Positions 1-5,501 of a stretch of 5,501 nucleotides of DNA are shown here, piece after piece (position 1 is the stretch's first letter; each line of letters begins with the position of its first letter). The translations under genes were made by a program, and so were the position numbers. The notes beneath the pieces were generated by a model. That model had not been told where the DNA came from, ran no database searches, and was given only the letters and a program-made list of their open reading frames with translations. The stretch is taken from positions 1-5,501 of the forward strand of contig JACQAB010000022.1 of assembly GCA_016195205.1 (NCBI GenBank), given 5' to 3'. This stretch comes from Pseudomonadota bacterium. Lineage in GTDB: Bacteria > Pseudomonadota > Alphaproteobacteria > UBA9219 > RGZA01.

Positions 1-740
1 GTAAAAAATCTCTTGCATCTAACAACCGGCTAGATGAGCTTACGAAGCTCATCGCTCATCATAAAAAGCTTTATTACGCCAGCACGCCGAAGATCACCGA
101 CGAAGAATTCGACGAGCTTGTGCGGGAAGAAGCAGACCTACGTTTTTCGGTATTCCCTAGCATGCGGCCGGAAGAAAACCCGCAAGAGAAAGTCGGTGCG
201 GCTCCAGCCAGGGGTTTCAGACAAGTCAAACACCGACAGCGCATGCTTTCTCTTAAAAGCGCCATGAACGAAAAAGACATCGATACTTTCATCGATGCCA
301 TGTATCGCTTTATCAATTTGCCCTCCACCAAGGAATTAGACTATGTAGCCGAACCAAAAATCGACGGCCTTTCCGCCAATCTTCAATACCGAAAAGGTAA
401 ACTTGTTTGCGCAGCTACGCGTGGCGACGGCGAAATCGGGGAAGACGTAACCGACAATATCCGCACCATTTCGGAAATCCCCCAACAACTTAAAAGCGCC
501 TTTCCTGTATTTGTCGAAATACGCGGTGAAGTTTATATGCGGCACGAAGAGTTCAATGAAATGAACGCAGGGCTAGAAAAGAATGGCAAAGAAAAATTCG
601 CCAATCCTCGCAATGCCGCAGCGGGAAGCCTCCGTCAGCTCGATCCCTCCATAACCGCATCGCGAAAACTGCATTTTTTTGCTTATGGCATCGGCGCTGT
701 ATCACGTTTAGTTGCCTCGACCCAAACCGGGATAAGGTAA
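1..740 (+). CDS. ligA: NAD-dependent DNA ligase LigA, N-terminal segment (5' end outside window, ends at in-frame TAA)
   Basis: LigA seals nicks in duplex DNA during replication and repair, using NAD+ to adenylate its catalytic lysine. The frame is open from base 3, with no start codon before the family's first conserved block, so the true start lies upstream; probably only about ten residues are missing. Reading from base 3, the NMN-binding Ia region comes first (HHKKLYY, then DEEFDEL), followed by KVGAAPARGF and MLSLKSA. The nucleotidyltransferase motif EPKIDG has its catalytic Lys at bases 357-359 (residue 119 of this fragment). RGDGEIGEDVT and NPRNAAAGSLRQLDP follow, all typical. The frame then meets TAA at 738-740, although the family alignment continues in the same frame immediately afterwards. 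Alone, this piece lacks adenylation motif IV, the OB fold, the zinc finger, the HhH domain and BRCT, so it should not be an active ligase. Family identity is certain; whether it is functional is not. Confidence 0.93.
   Translation, partial: KKSLASNNRLDELTKLIAHHKKLYYASTPKITDEEFDELVREEADLRFSVFPSMRPEENPQEKVGAAPARGFRQVKHRQRMLSLKSAMNEKDIDTFIDAMYRFINLPSTKELDYVAEPKIDGLSANLQYRKGKLVCAATRGDGEIGEDVTDNIRTISEIPQQLKSAFPVFVEIRGEVYMRHEEFNEMNAGLEKNGKEKFANPRNAAAGSLRQLDPSITASRKLHFFAYGIGAVSRLVASTQTGIR
738..740 (+). other. ligA: In-frame TAA stop interrupting ligA
   Basis: Reading through gives TQTGIR-stop-CLEKWGFRLN, which fits the usual LigA stretch joining the end of the FAYGIG block to the WGF block with no gain or loss of residues. 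The neighbouring frame (DPNRDKVMLGKMGL, then TAG at 761) has no family resemblance. The lesion is therefore a single nonsense codon rather than a frameshift. TAA is one base from CAA, GAA or AAA, any of which would suit this helical linker. A sequencing or assembly error is an equally simple explanation. Confidence 0.85.
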
Positions 741-743
741 TGC

Positions 744-2111
744 TTGGAAAAATGGGGCTTTAGACTAAACGAGCCTTGGGAACTTTGTAAAAGTAAAGCT
801 GAGTTATTGGCCTATCACAAAAAAATGGAAGACCAGCGTCTTTTCATTCCATACGACCTTGATGGCGTTGTTTATAAATTGAATGATTTAAAGCTACACG
901 AACGCCTTGGCTTTGTTGGCAAAGACCCGCGTTGGGCAGTGGCGCACAAGTTTGCCCCGCTTAAAGCCGAAACCACACTGAAAAAGATTGTCATTCAAGT
1001 GGGTCGCACCGGGGCACTTACGCCTGTGGCCGAACTTGAGCCAGTGACTCTTGGCGGCGTGACCGTAGAACGCGCCAGCCTGCATAACGAGGATGAAATC
1101 CTCCGCAAAGATGTTCGCGAAGGCGATCGAGTGATCGTTCAGCGTGCGGGAGATGTTATTCCGCAAATTGTTAGTGTGGTTAGCGATGAGGCGCATTACA
1201 AGCGTGAACGCTTCACTTTTCCGGATCAATGTCCAGAATGCGGCAGTCTTGCCATCCGAGAGGAAGATGAAGCGGTGTGCCGCTGCACTGGCGGCCTTAT
1301 CTGCCCTGCGCAAGCCGTGGAACGCCTAATTCATTTCGTAAGCCGGCGTGCTTTCGACATCGAGGGCTTCGGCGATATCTGGATAGCCGTTTTTTTCAAA
1401 GCCAAACTTGTCACGGAGCCAGCCGATCTTTTCACGCTCAAGGAAAAGACATCTGCGATGGAAAAAGCGCTGCAAGATTATCGCGTCGCTTTGCGAGCCG
1501 CCAAAGGAAAAGCCGCCCCGGCAAAAGCCAAAAGCCCGAAAAAACCGGAAGGCGAAATGAAAAGCATCACAAACCTGCTCGCGGCGGTCGAGGCGCGGCG
1601 TGACATATCACTCGAACGGTTTATCTATGCGCTTGGCATCCGGCACGTAGGTGAAGCCACGGCCAGACTTCTAGCGCAGCATTATCATTCGCTCGATGCC
1701 TTGCTATCCGGCATGAAGGAAGTTTTGGCCCCGGACGATCTTACATCCATCGAAGGAGTTGGCAAAGTCATGGCCAAAGATATCCTTGGATTCTTTGAAG
1801 AGCCACACAACCGTACAGTCATCGCCCACTTAAGGAACCATGTCCGCGTCCATGATTACGTGACGCCCAACGCTCAGTCAGCCGTGGCAGGAAAAACTGT
1901 CGTTTTTACCGGTAAGCTGGAAAAAATGAGCCGGGACGAAGCCAAGGCGAACGCCCAGGCCTTGGGTGCGAAGGTTTCAAGCTCAGTTTCTAAAAAAACG
2001 GATTATGTTATCGCTGGCCCCGAGGCCGGATCAAAACTGAAAGAAGCTCAAGAACTCAAAGTGAGTATTCTGTCGGAAGAAGATTGGCTAAAATTAGTTG
2101 GAGGCCAGTAA
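744..2111 (+). CDS. ligA: NAD-dependent DNA ligase LigA, C-terminal segment (same frame, after the internal stop)
   Basis: This continues LigA in the same frame after the TAA. Counting from the TTG at 744, the rest of the adenylation domain holds motif IV (DGVVYK, 40-45) and AHKFAPLKAETTL (67-79). The OB fold follows, with VGRTGALTPVAEL, VTLGGVTVERASLHN and GDRVIVQRAGDVIP. The zinc finger uses Cys163, 166, 181 and 187, with an additional Cys at 179. The HhH domain spans about 195-370 and includes FIYALGIRHVGEATA and SIEGVGKVMA. A BRCT domain (about 377-455) ends the protein. A Lys/Ala/Pro-rich insert (about 234-272) sits where the HhH domain is normally compact. Both segments plus the stop position span 702 codons, close to a full LigA. 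This piece lacks the catalytic lysine. TTG 744 has AAGG six bases upstream, so reinitiation is conceivable but unproven. The stop at 2109-2111 lies 10 bases from the end of the convergent BRCT gene. Confidence 0.92.
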   Translation: MEKWGFRLNEPWELCKSKAELLAYHKKMEDQRLFIPYDLDGVVYKLNDLKLHERLGFVGKDPRWAVAHKFAPLKAETTLKKIVIQVGRTGALTPVAELEPVTLGGVTVERASLHNEDEILRKDVREGDRVIVQRAGDVIPQIVSVVSDEAHYKRERFTFPDQCPECGSLAIREEDEAVCRCTGGLICPAQAVERLIHFVSRRAFDIEGFGDIWIAVFFKAKLVTEPADLFTLKEKTSAMEKALQDYRVALRAAKGKAAPAKAKSPKKPEGEMKSITNLLAAVEARRDISLERFIYALGIRHVGEATARLLAQHYHSLDALLSGMKEVLAPDDLTSIEGVGKVMAKDILGFFEEPHNRTVIAHLRNHVRVHDYVTPNAQSAVAGKTVVFTGKLEKMSRDEAKANAQALGAKVSSSVSKKTDYVIAGPEAGSKLKEAQELKVSILSEEDWLKLVGGQ

Positions 2112-2121
2112 ATAATAAATT

Positions 2122-2621
2122 CTAAGCAGCCTTTTTAGGTTTTTTACCGCCAGCTTTATCTAAAGCTGACCGCCAGTGTTGTTCTCCAATAATCGCTATG
2201 GGAACGCCTTCTTGCTTCATGGCAAGAGCCTTTTCTATTTTCCGTCCATAGGATGAATGCGCCCAACTATCCGTGGCATAAATCCCGACCACCAAATAAT
2301 CCGTTTCCATGGTTAAAGAACCTGTAGAACCACCGAGGTTGCAAACAGCTTCTTCACAATCTTTCCGAGCCCCCGTAGAAAATGTTCCAGTGAAACAGAA
2401 TCTTCTATCTTTGAAAGAGATGGAAGGAGGCGGATGATCAAGGGGCAACGTCGAGGATTTAAGAATCTCACCAAGCTCAAAATCTCCACCGGAAAAACTT
2501 TTCAAGGTTTCAAACAGATGGTCGCGTTCTTCTTGATCAAGTTTACTGTCACTTAAAATCTGATTAACACGCGATCATTTAGTCTTGGGCCATCGAAAAG
2601 GCGGCAAAGCTCTGGGTCCAT
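2122..2621 (-). pseudogene. BRCT-domain protein gene with out-of-frame internal deletion
   Basis: The minus-strand frame 2122-2574 encodes 150 residues. It begins SRVNQILSDSKLDQEERDHL, continues with TLPLDHPPPSI, and ends in a LigA-like BRCT domain (about 2164-2415; RRFCFTGTF, GARKDCEEAV, LGG, DYLVVG, SYGRKIEKA, VPIAIIGEQHW). A basic tail, GGKKPKKAA, follows. This matches a family of small standalone BRCT proteins in which helical repeats with an 'ADG...NQ.EAE' pattern precede the BRCT domain. The frame has no proper start: it opens directly after a TGA at 2575-2577. A well-placed ATG at 2619-2621, behind a strong ribosome binding site, encodes MDPELCRLFDGPRLNDRV in another frame, which I recall as resembling the start of this family, and that frame ends at TAA 2553-2555. 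The middle, about 50 codons from my memory of relatives, appears lost. A shorter product from TTG 2505 would still contain the BRCT domain. Its molecular role is unknown; BRCT domains bind DNA ends or protein partners. Confidence 0.75.
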
Positions 2622-2627
2622 GTCCGG

Positions 2628-2634
2628 CTCCTTT
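2628..2634 (-). promoter_or_regulatory. Ribosome binding site (AAAGGAG) of the broken BRCT gene
   Basis: AAAGGAG sits six bases upstream of the ATG at 2619-2621 on the minus strand, near-ideal spacing and sequence. It is the best translation signal in the window, and it supports 2621 as the original start of the BRCT gene although that frame now closes after 22 codons. It lies in the 47-base gap after the aminopeptidase gene's stop, so the BRCT gene could once have been read as the last gene of the prmA-aminopeptidase transcript. Confidence 0.7.
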
Positions 2635-2668
2635 GGAATAGATGACTTTATACCAGGGAAAGAAAAAA

Positions 2669-4483
2669 TCAAACCGGTCGTGTCGCCTGTTCCAGCCATT
2701 CGCGTTCAGTTTCACTGACGGCGTCCACGTGGGCGTCATACACCCGCCGGTGATAGGCATTCAGCCAGTGTTTTTCTTCGCGTGACAACAGCGTCATATC
2801 CATGGCGCGCAAATCAATCGGCACCAGGGTAAGGGTTTCGAATTCCAGCATCGGCCTTCCGTCCAGCAGCGTTTCGCTTTCCTTCACCACCACCAGGTTT
2901 TCGAGGCGGATGCCATAGGCCCCGGCGCGATAGAAGCCCGGCTCGTTCGATATCACCATGCCGGGCTGCAGCGGCACGGTGGAGCGCGAGGAAACACCCT
3001 GCGGCCCTTCATGCACCCCCAGGAAAGCCCCTACGCCGTGGCCCGTGCCATGGTCGTAATCGAGGCCCGTTTGCCATAAATACTGCCGCGCCAGAATATC
3101 AAGCTGCGCGCCGCTGGTGCCTGCCGGGAACCGCGCATGCGCCAGGGCAATGTGTCCTTTCAGCACGCGAGTGAAATGCATGCGCATCTCGGGCGTGACG
3201 TCGCCAATGGCCACGGTGCGGGTGACATCCGTTGTGCCATCCGGATACTGCCCGCCGCTGTCGATCAGATAAAACTCACCTTTGCGCAGCGGGCGGTTGG
3301 TGTCTTTCGCGGCGCGGTAATGCACCACCGCCCCGTTCGGACCCGCGCCGGAAATGGAATGAAAGCTGGGATAAAGGAATTCGGCGCTTTGGCTGCGCAG
3401 GGCGAACAGTTTTTCCTGCGCGGCCAACTCATCCACCTTGCCTTGGGGGGCGTTGGCGTCGATCCAGCACAGGAATTTGCTGACGGCTAACCCGTCGCGC
3501 CGATGCGCTTCCTTCATGCCGTCGATTTCCGCGGCGTTTTTGCAGGCTTTGGGTAATTCGCAGGGATCGTCGCCGAAATCCAGCTTCGCGCCGCTATCGG
3601 TCAGCACATCGATGACCGCCGAAGGCGTGGAACCGCGATTGATGCGGTATTTTCCGCCATTCGCCCCTAACCCGCGCAGGGTTTTGATGAATTCTTCCTG
3701 CGCATGAACGGAAATATCGGAACCAAGAAGGTTTTTCAGCTCACTAGAAACCTTGGCCGGGTTCACAAACCAGTCCACCCGTGCATCGGCATGCAGCACG
3801 GCGTAGCTGAGCGGCAGGGGCGTGCTTTCCACGTCGCCGCCACGCACATTTAGCAGCCAGGCGATGGAGGACGGGCTGGTAAGCACCACGCCTTCTAATT
3901 TTTTTTCTTTCAACTGTGCGCCAAGGCGTTTGCGCTTGTCAGCCGAAGACTCGCCCGCATATTGCATAGGATGGGCAAATACCGGCGCCGCGGGCGCGGC
4001 GGGCCGATCATTCCAGATGGCATCCACGGGATTAGCCGTTACCGTCACCAGCTTTGCGCCCGCCTCTTCCACGGCCTCGCGGGTTTTTTCCACCCAGGGA
4101 GTGGTGTGCAGCCATGGATCATAGCCGAGGCGCTGGCCTGCTTTTACATGCTGCTTGATATAGTCATTCAGCGGGGTTTTGATGTAATGCCGCACTTCGT
4201 ACAGCACGGGATCAACCTGAACGCCGGCCTGCAGCGTGTAGCGCCCATCGACGATCAACGTGGCCGTGTCTTTCAGCACCAGCGCGATACCCGCCGAGCC
4301 GGTGAAGCCGGTTAGGAATGCCAAACGCTGCGCGCTGTCGGGAACATATTCGTTCAGGTATTCATCCGACAGCGGCACAAAAAAACCGTCCAGCTTCTGC
4401 GCGGCCAACGTGGCGCGCAAGGCGGCCAGGCGCGTGGACTGCTGGTCTTTGTTGGCGGCGAAGGAAAGAAGATCACTGGGCAT
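2669..4483 (-). CDS. pepP: Aminopeptidase P family metallopeptidase (Xaa-Pro aminopeptidase, M24B)
   Basis: This is probably a cytosolic enzyme that removes an N-terminal residue preceding proline, using two divalent metal ions. No signal peptide or membrane segment is visible. The 604 residues match the long, three-domain class (like eukaryotic XPNPEP1) rather than the shorter E. coli PepP. A first creatinase-like domain covers about 15-155 (LDGFFVPLSDEYLNEYVP, FLTGFTGSAG, LIVDGRYTLQA). A second covers about 170-315 (LEGVVLTSPSSIAWLLNVRGGDV). The pita-bread catalytic domain covers about 320-545, and a short C-terminal domain ends the protein. All five metal ligands are visible: Asp408 (LIDSGG), Asp419 (TTDVTRT), His482 (GTGHGVG), Glu514 (SNEPG) and Glu528 (RLEN). 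The ATG at 4481-4483 is chosen because the family similarity begins just after it; a TTG at 4510 in the same frame has no binding site and would add nine repeat-adjacent residues. It lies 64 bases downstream of the prmA stop and is likely co-transcribed. The gene looks intact. The symbol is by family, not proven orthology. Confidence 0.95.
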   Translation of the reverse strand: MPSDLLSFAANKDQQSTRLAALRATLAAQKLDGFFVPLSDEYLNEYVPDSAQRLAFLTGFTGSAGIALVLKDTATLIVDGRYTLQAGVQVDPVLYEVRHYIKTPLNDYIKQHVKAGQRLGYDPWLHTTPWVEKTREAVEEAGAKLVTVTANPVDAIWNDRPAAPAAPVFAHPMQYAGESSADKRKRLGAQLKEKKLEGVVLTSPSSIAWLLNVRGGDVESTPLPLSYAVLHADARVDWFVNPAKVSSELKNLLGSDISVHAQEEFIKTLRGLGANGGKYRINRGSTPSAVIDVLTDSGAKLDFGDDPCELPKACKNAAEIDGMKEAHRRDGLAVSKFLCWIDANAPQGKVDELAAQEKLFALRSQSAEFLYPSFHSISGAGPNGAVVHYRAAKDTNRPLRKGEFYLIDSGGQYPDGTTDVTRTVAIGDVTPEMRMHFTRVLKGHIALAHARFPAGTSGAQLDILARQYLWQTGLDYDHGTGHGVGAFLGVHEGPQGVSSRSTVPLQPGMVISNEPGFYRAGAYGIRLENLVVVKESETLLDGRPMLEFETLTLVPIDLRAMDMTLLSREEKHWLNAYHRRVYDAHVDAVSETEREWLEQATRPV

Positions 4484-4496
4484 GGGGATAGAATAA

Positions 4497-4501
4497 CCTC
4501 T
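4497..4501 (-). promoter_or_regulatory. Weak ribosome binding site (AGAGG) for the aminopeptidase gene
   Basis: AGAGG lies 13 bases upstream of the ATG at 4483, longer than the usual 5-9, so initiation may be modest. No better purine-rich stretch occurs nearer. The rest of the 4484-4547 gap is AT-rich, apart from the dRS3-like unit, and shows no convincing promoter. Confidence 0.4.
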
Positions 4502-4520
4502 AATTGACAAAAATAAATGA

Positions 4521-4540
4521 ATTCCCAGACAAGCGGGAAT
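4521..4540. repeat. dRS3-like 20-bp inverted repeat (ATTCCC-N8-GGGAAT)
   Basis: ATTCCC (4521-4526) and GGGAAT (4535-4540) are perfect inverted hexamers separated by eight bases. That is the exact layout of the neisserial dRS3 element, and it resembles the dispersed 'VIPAKAGIQ'-type repeats scattered through many proteobacterial genomes. It lies in the short gap between the prmA stop and the aminopeptidase start. Only this one copy is in the window, so that it is dispersed is inferred from resemblance. It adjoins the larger palindromic block at 4561-4666 and is probably part of the same composite element. Confidence 0.6.
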
Positions 4541-4547
4541 CCGGTTT

Positions 4548-5501
4548 TTATTTTCGATGGATCCCGGCTTTTCCGCCTACGCTCTTCGAGCTTCGGCGGA
4601 TGGGTTCGCGCAATAGACCCGCCGTAGCCTTGGCGAAGGCGGGCGCCGGGATGACGCTACGCGTCACTTTGGTTTCCCGGCAAGGCCGGCGCAAGGTTAA
4701 AATCGCCCAAGCCCCGCAATTCAGGCGGTGTTCCAGATGAATCCGCTGCGCGGCATAGGCGTTTTTTACGCGGTTGGCGTCACGGTGCAGGAACCCGGCC
4801 AGGATCACGCGCCCGCCTTGGGCCAGGTGGCGGCGCATGCCGGGCGCCAGGCGCGCCAGCGGCCGCGCAAAAATATTGCTGACAACCAGCGCATAGGGTT
4901 TTTGCCGGGCGATGCGGCGATTGCGGAAGCCTTCGGCCTTTTCCATGCGCACAAAACGGCACAGGCCGTTGCGACGGATATTCTCGCGGGCGATGGTTAC
5001 CGATTCCGCATCGTTGTCGCCGCCCAAAACTTTCACGCGCGCCAGCCTTGCCGCGGCAAAAGCCAGAATGCCCGACCCCGTGCCGACATCCAGCACGCGC
5101 ATGCCGCGCCTTAAAACGCCCGCGCGCTGCAAAGCCATGAGGCAGCCGAAGGTGGTGGGATGTTCGCCCGTGCCGAAGGCCGCGCCCACCGGCAGTTCAA
5201 TGCCGCGCTGATGCGCCGCGACGGAAGATTTGTCCTTATGGCTGTGAATTACTATGCGCCCGGCGCGGATGGGCACATAGCTTTCCTGGTTTTTCTGCAG
5301 CCAGCCCGTGGCGGGGATTTCCTGCAGCATCAGGCGATAGGACCCATGGTTACGCGCCGCGCTTAAAACATCCAATGTGACTGAAAGGGATTTGATGTCG
5401 GGCGGGCGTTCATAAATTCCCTGTACAATCCAGGTGGGATCATCACCGCGTTCGTCGGCATCGCGCTTGAAAACCGTTTGGCCAAGAGCATGGGCGGGAA
5501 G
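4548..5501 (-). CDS. prmA: Ribosomal protein L11 methyltransferase PrmA (N-terminus outside window; repeat-derived C-terminal tail)
   Basis: PrmA trimethylates amino groups of ribosomal protein L11 in the cytosol, with S-adenosylmethionine as donor. The frame is open to the right edge, giving 317 residues without a start, so the N-terminus is missing; an apparent TTG start at 5375 lies inside the N-terminal domain and is rejected. The visible N-terminal domain (about 1-90) includes DPTWIVQGIYERPPDIKSL and GWLQKNQESYVPIRAGR. Then come AFGTGEHPTT (108-117), SAM motif I VLDVGTGSG (136-144), the acidic motif GGDNDAES (160-167; Asp162 is the likely ribose-binding residue) and the catalytic-face segment VVSNIFARPL (206-215). 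The family's usual end is reached at WAILTLRR (265-272). The last 45 residues are mostly encoded by a palindromic repeat (4561-4666) and have no family counterpart. The gene lies 64 bases upstream of the aminopeptidase start on the same strand, an arrangement I associate with alphaproteobacteria. Confidence 0.93.
   Translation of the reverse strand, partial: LPAHALGQTVFKRDADERGDDPTWIVQGIYERPPDIKSLSVTLDVLSAARNHGSYRLMLQEIPATGWLQKNQESYVPIRAGRIVIHSHKDKSSVAAHQRGIELPVGAAFGTGEHPTTFGCLMALQRAGVLRRGMRVLDVGTGSGILAFAAARLARVKVLGGDNDAESVTIARENIRRNGLCRFVRMEKAEGFRNRRIARQKPYALVVSNIFARPLARLAPGMRRHLAQGGRVILAGFLHRDANRVKNAYAAQRIHLEHRLNCGAWAILTLRRPCRETKVTRSVIPAPAFAKATAGLLREPIRRSSKSVGGKAGIHRK
4561..4666. repeat. 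Composite palindromic (REP/RPE-like) repeat overlapping the 3' end of prmA
   Basis: Four nested inverted pairs are present. ATCCCGGC (4561-4568) pairs with GCCGGGAT (4645-4652) and encloses two hairpins. The first is TCCGCC-tac-GCTC-ttc-GAGC-ttc-GGCGGA (4572-4600). The second is CCCGCC-gta-GCC-tt-GGC-gaa-GGCGGG (4618-4643). Just outside is TGACGC-tac-GCGTCA (4652-4666). Such regular structure is not expected of coding sequence and matches dispersed intergenic repeats whose translation typically reads VIPA...AGI. Here SVIPAPAFAKATAG and KAGIH appear in the prmA frame. In the transcript these hairpins could stabilise the upstream mRNA or damp read-through into the aminopeptidase gene. Only one copy is in the window, so that it is dispersed is inferred from resemblance. 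Confidence 0.7.

Noticed and set aside
738..740. Stop-codon reassignment as the explanation for the TAA in ligA
   Set aside because: The other genes in the window use TAA, TGA or TAG as normal ends at the expected places (for example 2109-2111, 2669-2671 and 2122-2124), so nothing else points to a changed code.
894..1313. 139-codon minus-strand frame opposite ligA
   Set aside because: It is fully antisense to strongly conserved LigA sequence (motif IV, OB fold, zinc finger) and its translation has no recognisable domain.
2151..2168. Inverted repeat CAGCTTTA-tc-TAAAGCTG near the end of the BRCT gene, considered as a terminator for ligA
   Set aside because: It forms a seven-pair stem with a four-base loop but no T run follows on either strand, and it lies within codons for the BRCT protein's C-terminus. 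The T-rich bases at 2131-2145 come before it, not after.
2575..2760. 61-codon minus-strand frame overlapping the end of the aminopeptidase gene
   Set aside because: It lies mostly inside the aminopeptidase gene in another frame, shows no family motif, and is only the open stretch before the TGA that precedes the BRCT frame.
4489..4510. TTGTCA and TATTCT upstream of the aminopeptidase gene as a -35/-10 promoter
   Set aside because: Only 9 bases separate the two hexamers instead of about 17, so this is not a credible sigma-70 promoter.
4728..5114. 128-codon plus-strand frame opposite prmA
   Set aside because: It is antisense to the SAM-binding core of PrmA, and long antisense frames are expected in GC-rich genes. 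No domain or binding site was seen.

Overview
The window looks like a piece of a proteobacterial chromosome, most likely alphaproteobacterial. This is an inference from three things: the style of the PrmA and aminopeptidase P proteins, the prmA-then-aminopeptidase P gene order, and the GC-rich codon use on the right. It holds four genes. Two are cut or interrupted on the left, one is intact in the centre, and one runs off the right edge.

Left part (1-2621): lower GC. Sampled 60-base lines contain 24 G+C at 301-360, 20 at 841-900, 30 at 1081-1140 and 28 at 2401-2460. The + strand carries ligA, an NAD-dependent DNA ligase. Its 5' end lies just outside the window and its frame is broken by one in-frame TAA at 738-740. 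Facing it tail to tail, only 10 bases apart, is a minus-strand gene for a small BRCT-domain protein. That gene has a good ribosome binding site and a family-like N-terminus, but this N-terminus is out of frame with the rest of the protein. An internal deletion joined at a short CGCGTG sequence is the best explanation. Both genes encode LigA-type BRCT domains and both look broken, which suggests a decaying DNA-repair-type module, a divergent copy, or base-level errors in the assembly.

Right part (2669-5501): higher GC (40 G+C at 3001-3060, 42 at 5041-5100). Two minus-strand genes lie in the order of transcription prmA (ribosomal protein L11 methyltransferase, 5' end outside the window) then an intact three-domain aminopeptidase P of the M24 family. 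They are probably co-transcribed. Between them, and running into the 3' end of prmA, is a composite palindromic repeat of about 146 bases (4521-4666). It includes a dRS3-like ATTCCC-N8-GGGAAT unit and three further hairpins. The prmA frame reads through most of this repeat, giving the enzyme an extra C-terminal tail of about 45 residues.

No RNA genes, CRISPR arrays, transposases or phage genes were seen. I do not see a new multi-gene system. The points of interest are the two broken BRCT-encoding genes, the change in composition between them and the flanking housekeeping genes, and the repeat that has become protein-coding in prmA.
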